Assembly (NCBI GenBank): GCA_949840805.1
Contig: CATKXR010000026.1
Location: forward strand, 1 to 56,711
From: an uncultured Lachnospiraceae bacterium
Lineage (GTDB): Bacteria; Bacillota; Clostridia; Lachnospirales; Lachnospiraceae
Length of the DNA stretch: 56,711 bases
Direction of reading: 5' to 3'
The translations under genes and the position numbers were made by a program. Below the pieces are notes generated by a model. It saw only the letters and a program-made list of their open reading frames with translations, did not search any database and was not told where the DNA came from. This document shows positions 52,247 through 56,711 of the stretch, piece after piece; position 1 is the first letter of the stretch; each line of letters opens with the position of its first letter.

Positions 52247-52430
52247 AGCGTAAAACTAAATATTCTTCCACCTCTTCTGTATCATCTAAAAGCGCAGTAT
52301 ATCCTTCGCCAGATACATATTAACATGGAGCGTCCAAAATGACAAGGCATTATCATTCCAGAACACCGGAAACTCAAAATGAGTCTGGTATTCCTTCTGT
52401 CCGTATGTTATACTCTTTCTTAATCGCTGA
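52247..52430 (-). other. Possible decayed coding DNA upstream of the membrane-protein gene
   Basis: One minus-strand frame reads FEFPVFWNDNALSFWTLHV without a start codon; a different frame gives GEGYTALLDDTEEVEEYLVL and a stop at about 52247. They may be parts of one broken gene. Nothing else is identifiable in 52226-52448 apart from a TATACT (52409-52414) that could be the -10 for the next gene. Confidence 0.3.
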
Positions 52431-52448
52431 TTAGGAGGTCCGGCAAAT

Positions 52449-53045
52449 ATGCTTTATGACAAAGATATCCGAGAACCGCTTTTTGATTTTTTGGAGGAAC
52501 GATATGGGAAAACCCGCATTATAGAAGAAAAACAAGTGGGGAGATCTCGAGCAGATGTGATGATGGTGCGCCCTTCTTCTCTGTCGGGAATCGAGATCAA
52601 AAGCGATGCCGATACCTATGCTCGTTTAGAGAGGCAGGTCAGGGATTACGACCTATATTTTGACTATAACTATGTGGCTGTAGGCTCCAGCCATGGAAAC
52701 CATGTGGAAGAACATGTGCCACGATGGTGGGGAGTCATTACCGTGGAACAGGAGGTCAGCCGTGTAGATTTCTATGTACTGCGGGAGGCTCTGCCAAATC
52801 CTAACCGGCTTCTTCGTGCCAAACTGAGCCTTCTCTGGAGACCGGAACTGGCTCATATCCAGAAGATCAACGGACTGCCTAAATACAAAGAAAAAAGCAA
52901 ACTTTTTGTCATGGAGAAGATCCTTGTCAAAGTTCCCGAAGATATTCTCCATGAACAGATCAGCCAGGAATTGTTTGAGCGGGATTATACAAACATTCGG
53001 AATGTGATCGAACAATATCGCAGACAAACCTTACCCAGGCATTGA
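52449..53045 (+). CDS. sce7726-family protein, nuclease-like
   Basis: 198 aa, start MLYDKDIREPLFDFLEE after AGGAGGTCCGGCAAAT. RSRADVMMV followed by SGIEIKSDADTYARLERQV gives the D...ExK pattern of PD-(D/E)XK nucleases, and I recall very similar sequences annotated as the sce7726 family, of unknown function. Usually a stand-alone gene in mobile or accessory regions. No partner genes are obvious. It may be a defence-related or DNA-processing protein; that part is inference. Confidence 0.75.
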   Translation: MLYDKDIREPLFDFLEERYGKTRIIEEKQVGRSRADVMMVRPSSLSGIEIKSDADTYARLERQVRDYDLYFDYNYVAVGSSHGNHVEEHVPRWWGVITVEQEVSRVDFYVLREALPNPNRLLRAKLSLLWRPELAHIQKINGLPKYKEKSKLFVMEKILVKVPEDILHEQISQELFERDYTNIRNVIEQYRRQTLPRH

Positions 53046-53055
53046 AACATCTCAT

Positions 53056-53150
53056 TACACTTGTCTGCTCCAATACCACAGACCAGAGGTTCTGGCATCC
53101 CAGCCAGGATACCAGAACTTCTTAAGACATTTCAAAATCAGTTTTGCCGC
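53056..53150 (-). pseudogene. Remnant of a GNAT acetyltransferase gene
   Basis: Minus strand encodes AKLILKCLKKFWYPGWDART followed by LWY, matching AKLILECLDRGWYPSWDAHN in the intact GNAT gene at 54794-55636; at DNA level, about 50 of 75 bases agree with 54931-55005. It runs up to the VOC-DUF3795 stop, indicating a duplicated then deleted copy. Confidence 0.8.
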
Positions 53151-53905
53151 CTGTCCTTCAGCGCCTGAATCCGGGCGTTCACATTGTCCGCGAATTCTTC
53201 GTCCGTGTATCTGGGGTCTCTTGTGTTCATCCAGACCTCACAGGGTGCCATGGCACATTCCCCGCAGTCTTTGAACCCCTTGTTGTCTGTGACGCACTCA
53301 AAGATCGGACACGCTTTTCCCTCCGGGGCGTGGAATACTTTTCCCTGGCAGGCGTTACAGCCCCTGCACATGGTTCCATAGCAGGAACAGGTTTCGCAGT
53401 CAGTGCCGCACACGCTGAAATCAGGCTTTTTTGACCCCCGATATTTCTCAAACCACGCCTGTACCACGGGCAGGGGATGCCGGGTCAGCTTCGCGGTCTC
53501 TTCGGGTCCGGATCCTTTTTCAAATTCCCGGCAGGCCACGGTGTACATGCTCTCCGAGACCTCGATGAGATGGCCGTCAGGGTCAAATATGTGGATTCCC
53601 CGCTGAAGCCAGGGATAGGTTCTGGGCTCATGGAGCCGTTCTACAGATGGGTGGGAATCCAAAAGGGACAAAAAACCGTCAAAATCTTCTGTCTCAAAAT
53701 AGAGTTCCATGGTATTGGATCGAAACTTCATGGTCTCGGCCGGAAACCCGGCGATCTCGTCAAAATGCTCCTGCAAGGTCAGGCCGCAGGTCAGGGCTTT
53801 GCACCAGCCCAGGTCAACGGCTACCTCCAGGCCAAACAGGTCTCTGTAGAATGCTAAGGATGCGGACATATCTTTTACGGCAATCAGAGTATTACAATAT
53901 TTCAT
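53138..53905 (-). CDS. Fusion of a VOC (glyoxalase/bleomycin-resistance) domain with DUF3795
   Basis: 255 aa, start MKYCNTLIAVKDMSASLAFY after AAAGGAGAGAACGTGCC. Residues 1-120 form one VOC half (FYRDLFGLEVAVDLGW, YFETEDFDGFLSLL, GIHIFDPDGHLIEVSE). Residues about 150-255 are Cys-rich (CGTDCETCSCYGTMC, CNACQGK, CPIFECVTDNKGFKDCGEC), matching DUF3795 of anaerobes, a probable zinc or iron-sulfur binding domain. Fusion suggests a redox or metal-linked resistance enzyme; substrate unknown. Confidence 0.82.
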   Translation of the reverse strand: MKYCNTLIAVKDMSASLAFYRDLFGLEVAVDLGWCKALTCGLTLQEHFDEIAGFPAETMKFRSNTMELYFETEDFDGFLSLLDSHPSVERLHEPRTYPWLQRGIHIFDPDGHLIEVSESMYTVACREFEKGSGPEETAKLTRHPLPVVQAWFEKYRGSKKPDFSVCGTDCETCSCYGTMCRGCNACQGKVFHAPEGKACPIFECVTDNKGFKDCGECAMAPCEVWMNTRDPRYTDEEFADNVNARIQALKDRRQN

Positions 53906-54003
53906 GGCACGTTCTCTCCTTTTCAGAAATTGTAGGCTCTGATCATACCATCAATGGCCAGAAAAGTATTGTATATTTCCGACATCATAACGCAGAATTT
54001 GTG

Positions 54004-54846
54004 TCAGCCTGTTTCCCCGGTTCTGGCATATCTGGCCGCCATCTGGATATCCATGGTGTGGTAGCGCCTGAATTCTCTCATAAGGTGGGACTGGTCTGTA
54101 TAGCCGTACCTGCTCACCCCGTCCAGTACCCGGAAATCGGGAGTTCTTATAATTTCGTTCCAGAGAAACTGATAGCGCACGAGGCCGCAGAGTTTTTTGG
54201 GAGTAATCCCGATATACTCGTGAAAAAGCCGTTCCATCTGCCGGCTGCTGATAAAGCACTCCCGGGCAAGCCGTCCCGCGCTTATGGCTCCTCTTTGAAA
54301 GAGAATCTGTTCCACAGCCTGTTCTACCACCTGACTCTGTCTCGGGTAAACTGTCTGGCCAAGGAGCAGGCTTTCAGCCAGAAGGCTCCGCTCCTCCAGG
54401 GAATCTGTCTCAAACAGCCGCTGTCCCAGCATCCTGTCCAGACGGCAAAATCTGGACCTCACGTCATAGCAGCCATTTACCGTACCCTTCAAAGAGTCCT
54501 CGGAAAAAGCCGCTGCTGCCCAGGCATAAAAGCGAATCCCGAACACGGAGAGAACATGCCCCGCCGCTCCGCCGTCCCGGGCCTCAAAACTTGAGTCATT
54601 GATCCCGCAGAACCTGCCGGTGACAGTGCCGGCCGTATGGTCGATTTCATAAATGATATCCACGCAGGTGTCCGGTACCACCAGGGTTTTTACAGATTTC
54701 TGCCAGGTTTTCCGATAAGGCCCGGCGCTTCCCCAGAAACAGCGGACGATCCCCGTAAGCCCCGGAGATCTGGGCAAAATCTCCCGGTATGTCTCACTCT
54801 GCTTTCCCGGAGTGGCTGTCAGAGGAATATAACATATTTTTTTCAT
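54004..54846 (-). CDS. AraC-type regulator with DUF6597-like N-terminal domain
   Basis: 280 aa, start MKKICYIPLTATPGKQSETY. PGLTGIVRCFWGSAG and VVPDTCVDIIYEI are typical of DUF6597 sensor domains; C-terminal HTH ISAGRLARECFISSRQMERL and second helix pair (VLDGVSRYGYTDQSHLMREF). Overlaps the GNAT gene by 53 nt, so translational coupling is likely; the GAGGA spaced 8 nt from the ATG supports this start. Confidence 0.85.
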   Translation of the reverse strand: MKKICYIPLTATPGKQSETYREILPRSPGLTGIVRCFWGSAGPYRKTWQKSVKTLVVPDTCVDIIYEIDHTAGTVTGRFCGINDSSFEARDGGAAGHVLSVFGIRFYAWAAAAFSEDSLKGTVNGCYDVRSRFCRLDRMLGQRLFETDSLEERSLLAESLLLGQTVYPRQSQVVEQAVEQILFQRGAISAGRLARECFISSRQMERLFHEYIGITPKKLCGLVRYQFLWNEIIRTPDFRVLDGVSRYGYTDQSHLMREFRRYHTMDIQMAARYARTGETG

Positions 54847-55636
54847 AAAACAGGTCCTCGGATGGTAGTTCTTTCAGGATAACTTCGTAGGCTTCATACT
54901 CATGGTCAAAATGATATCCCAGTTTCTCTGCCAGTGCCACGGACCAGAGATTGTGGGCATCCCAGCTGGGATACCAGCCCCGGTCAAGACATTCCAAAAT
55001 CAGCTTCGCCCCGCAGATACCCGCAAGCCCTTTTCTGCGGTGATCCTCCCTGGTGTCGATCTCCACCTCGATGCCTCCCTCGTAGGAAGAATAGGATGAG
55101 GCCCCGGAGACCGGTTCCCCGTCCTTGAGGATCACGGCCCCCAGCCCGTACCTCTGAAACTTTTCGTAATCTTCATACTGAGATACCCAGTCGCGGCACC
55201 AGCCCGTCTCCTGACAGCGCTTAAACAGGGATTCATCGATCATGGTCAGGGTGTATCCCCGGGGCAATTGATCCACCATGGACCGGAGTTTCTCCCTGTC
55301 AAATACATGGGGCTCCTTTTTTATGGCGTACCGGGAAATCTTTTTCCCCTGTTCCCCGTAACATGCTTCAATCAGTTTTGCCCAGTCACGGTTTTGGGGC
55401 ACCAGAATGATGAAATCCTGCTTACACGCCGCCTGTACATTCCGCACGATTTCCCTGTCAGGCTTTCCGGCGAAAAAACAGAAATCCCCCAGCACCGCCA
55501 TGGCGGAATCCGGCATTTCCGGGGAATCCGAGAAAATCCTGCCCATGACGCCCTGAAGGCATGACCAGATCAGGGTCTCCTGCCAGCCTTCAAACAGGGG
55601 CGCCGCTTTTTCGGGATGCGTCAGCTCAAAAACCAT
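54794..55636 (-). CDS. GNAT-family acetyltransferase (ZmaR/YkwB-like)
   Basis: 280 aa, start MVFELTHPEKAAPLF after GGACGGAGGTAAAA (the longer frame lacks a site). C-terminal GNAT core: EGGIEVEIDTREDHRRKGLA holds the acetyl-CoA loop (RRKGLA), and SWDAHNLWSVALAEKLGY the C-terminal strand. The N-terminal half resembles the aminoglycoside/zwittermicin-tolerance type acetyltransferases (GNAT_acetyltran). Probably acetylates a small amine toxin. A fragment of a second copy is at 53056-53150. Confidence 0.8.
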   Translation of the reverse strand: MVFELTHPEKAAPLFEGWQETLIWSCLQGVMGRIFSDSPEMPDSAMAVLGDFCFFAGKPDREIVRNVQAACKQDFIILVPQNRDWAKLIEACYGEQGKKISRYAIKKEPHVFDREKLRSMVDQLPRGYTLTMIDESLFKRCQETGWCRDWVSQYEDYEKFQRYGLGAVILKDGEPVSGASSYSSYEGGIEVEIDTREDHRRKGLAGICGAKLILECLDRGWYPSWDAHNLWSVALAEKLGYHFDHEYEAYEVILKELPSEDLFYEKNMLYSSDSHSGKAE

Positions 55637-56105
55637 TTTTACCTCCGTCCTCTGTCTCGATTTCCATATCCGGCCGTTCCAGCCGCTTACAAAAACTGTA
55701 TCCCTTTTTATAAAAAGAATGCTTCTCATAAAAACCATGGGCCCGTATCCGTTTAAGTCCGCTGTTTACCAGCATAACGGAAGCATGGTTCTCTCTCCCA
55801 TATTCCTCTGCTTTCCGTATCAGAGCGCTGCCTACCCCCTGGTTTTGAAAATCACGGGAAACCGCCAGGGCGATAATACGGGTGACCATTCCTGTAATCT
55901 CCAGCGCGAGACACATATGCAGCCCAATGAATCCGATGACTCTGCCATCGTCCACAGCGGTAAAGATCATGTAATTCTTATCTTCCTCCATTTGCCTGAT
56001 CCTTGTTTCCAGATCATCACAGGCGACCTCATATCCCAGCTCCTGGTTGATCAAATCACAGATTTCGGATATATCGTCTTTACAATAAGTTCGGATCCTC
56101 ATCAT
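55626..56105 (-). CDS. GNAT-family N-acetyltransferase
   Basis: 159 aa; either of two adjacent ATGs could start it (MMRIRTYCKDDISEICDLIN). Acetyl-CoA motif is VSRDFQNQGVGSALIRKAE (about 80-98). Typical small RimI/PhnO-like acetyltransferase; acceptor unknown. Overlaps the next GNAT gene by 11 nt, so both acetyltransferases and the AraC regulator form one operon. Confidence 0.87.
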   Translation of the reverse strand: MMRIRTYCKDDISEICDLINQELGYEVACDDLETRIRQMEEDKNYMIFTAVDDGRVIGFIGLHMCLALEITGMVTRIIALAVSRDFQNQGVGSALIRKAEEYGRENHASVMLVNSGLKRIRAHGFYEKHSFYKKGYSFCKRLERPDMEIETEDGGKNGF

Positions 56106-56242
56106 TTATTTACCTTCCCGTCTTCTCACAGACTCTTAGCCCATTATATAACATCGACTTGTTAAATGGAACAGATTTCTTGCGTGAAATGGCAAAATAA
56201 TGAAATTGCTGTTTTGGTGAGTGGAGGCGATGCTGGTGTTGG

Positions 56243-56396
56243 GCCCGAGAGAAACGGTCTCCGTTCCAGGCTCAGATACGCCAAGCATTCCGATGAGCCC
56301 TTAAAGCGGAAAACAGTCGGGGTGAGGCCCTCCTGTTTTCCTGGTCTCATCTCCATAGCGTAAATTCGCCTGGCCCGGAGACCGTTTCTCTCGGGC
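56243..56396 (+). repeat. 154-nt palindromic element with 21-bp perfect terminal arms
   Basis: Arms at 56243-56263 (GCCCGAGAGAAACGGTCTCC then G) and 56376-56396 are exact inverted repeats. Inside, CCAGGC/GCCTGG, TACGC/GCGTA, GATGAG/CTCATC and GGAAAACAG/CTGTTTTCC pair in order, so the whole unit folds as one rod with small internal loops. No convincing target duplication flanks it. Differs in sequence from the 191-357 hairpin but is similar in scale. Likely a non-autonomous palindromic element or a structured RNA. Confidence 0.8.
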
Positions 56397-56711
56397 AAAA
56401 TCAGAATTCGCCGGCCCCAATATAGCTGGCTAATGGTTATTCCGGACTGGTTAGGGAATCGCTGCCTGGTTGATCAAATACTAAAAGCCAAGGATTAGCC
56501 AGCCCATCAAAAAGCGCCGTAGATTAAAAAATATGGCATGAAAATCCGCGAGTGCCGTAAACGCGGTCTTTTGACAGGACAAAAATATAGCAGGCAACAC
56601 CGTCATTGATCGGCAGAGCGTTGAGACAGCGACCCCTATGAGAGCTATTTTAAGTGAGCGAACCTCAGCCAGCGAATTTATGCTTTTGCCAGTCAGAGGA
56701 GGGCTGTCCCG
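56397..56711 (+). other. Structured non-coding DNA at the window edge
   Basis: No convincing gene. GCTGGCTAAT (56425-56434) pairs with ATTAGCCAGC (56494-56503), with ATTCC/GGAAT inside. A short plus-strand frame from 56628 (MRAILSERTSASEFM and on) stays open to the end, but lacks a ribosome-binding site. The AT/GC texture differs from neighbouring genes. It may be one end of a multi-copy element whose body lies beyond the window. The 56106-56242 stretch before the palindrome shows nothing else. Confidence 0.35.

Noticed and set aside
56628..56711. Short open frame at the window edge
   Set aside because: No ribosome-binding site and incomplete; kept only as part of the unassigned region.
1..56711. 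CRISPR arrays, tRNA, rRNA, integrase or transposase genes
   Set aside because: I looked for regularly spaced repeats, cloverleaf patterns and DDE/tyrosine-recombinase motifs and saw none; short or diverged examples could be missed by eye.

Overview
This 56.7 kb window looks like a chromosomal segment of a gut-type Lachnospiraceae (Clostridia; Enterocloster/Hungatella-like). Evidence: strong AGGAGG ribosome-binding sites, a mid-range GC content, many glycoside-utilisation operons each with a local RpiR/AraC/DeoR/LysR regulator, a glycyl-radical enzyme, MATE/MFS exporters and many small gene remnants. I saw no rRNA, tRNA, CRISPR array or intact transposase. All identifications come from reading the sequence and from remembered family features; no database was searched.

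Layout. (1) 1-1417: YtfQ-type sugar-binding lipoprotein followed, across a 167-nt long hairpin, by the start of a sugar ABC ATPase. (2) 1418-2550: degraded, frameshifted coding remains. (3) 2551-10318: aldo/keto reductase plus an iron-ADH-like protein without its metal ligands, a MATE pump, an MFS transporter overlapped by a deleted second MATE gene, a truncated HTH fragment, a methyltransferase, an SDR dehydrogenase and a flavodoxin-like reductase. The AKR and SDR genes share an unusual paired inverted operator. (4) 10423-18011: apparent operon of HbpS/GlcG-like protein, two Gfo/Idh/MocA dehydrogenases, RpiR regulator, orphan PTS EIIB-like protein and a UvrA2-type ATPase, followed by a second RpiR gene. 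(5) 18098-20203: SDR and AAA-ATPase remnants, then a chemoreceptor. (6) 20407-28511: GH88, GPH symporter, DhuI-type isomerase and GH3, with two AraC regulators; this fits uptake and cleavage of an unsaturated uronyl oligosaccharide. (7) 28694-33942: FSA-type aldolase, YbiW/PflD-type glycyl radical enzyme, its activase (divergent) and a DeoR regulator. This is the gene set of the radical route for 1,5-anhydrohexitol 6-phosphates. (8) 33995-37421: TetR-controlled ABC exporter with an HlyD-like protein. (9) 37578-49522: serine hydrolase, pectinesterase, Opp-type ABC transporter, GH28 polygalacturonase, split altronate dehydratase and LysR, a pectin/oligogalacturonide locus. (10) 49523-56105: hypothetical proteins, a truncated lipoprotein meeting an AAA-ATPase fragment, an sce7726-like protein, VOC-DUF3795, AraC and two GNAT genes. 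(11) 56106-56711: structured non-coding DNA with a 154-nt palindrome.

The theme is modular carbohydrate catabolism. Pectin and unsaturated uronides converge on 2-keto-3-deoxygluconate; 1,5-anhydro sugars would enter through the radical lyase and aldolase. Numerous fragments (SDR, two AAA-ATPases, MATE, GNAT, HTH) show repeated deletion and recombination. The points I consider most worth following are the strand-biased long hairpin at 191-357, the shared 39-bp-phased operator, the metal-ligand-less ADH, and a promoter-plus-terminator unit ahead of the deoR-like gene that could make a small RNA.
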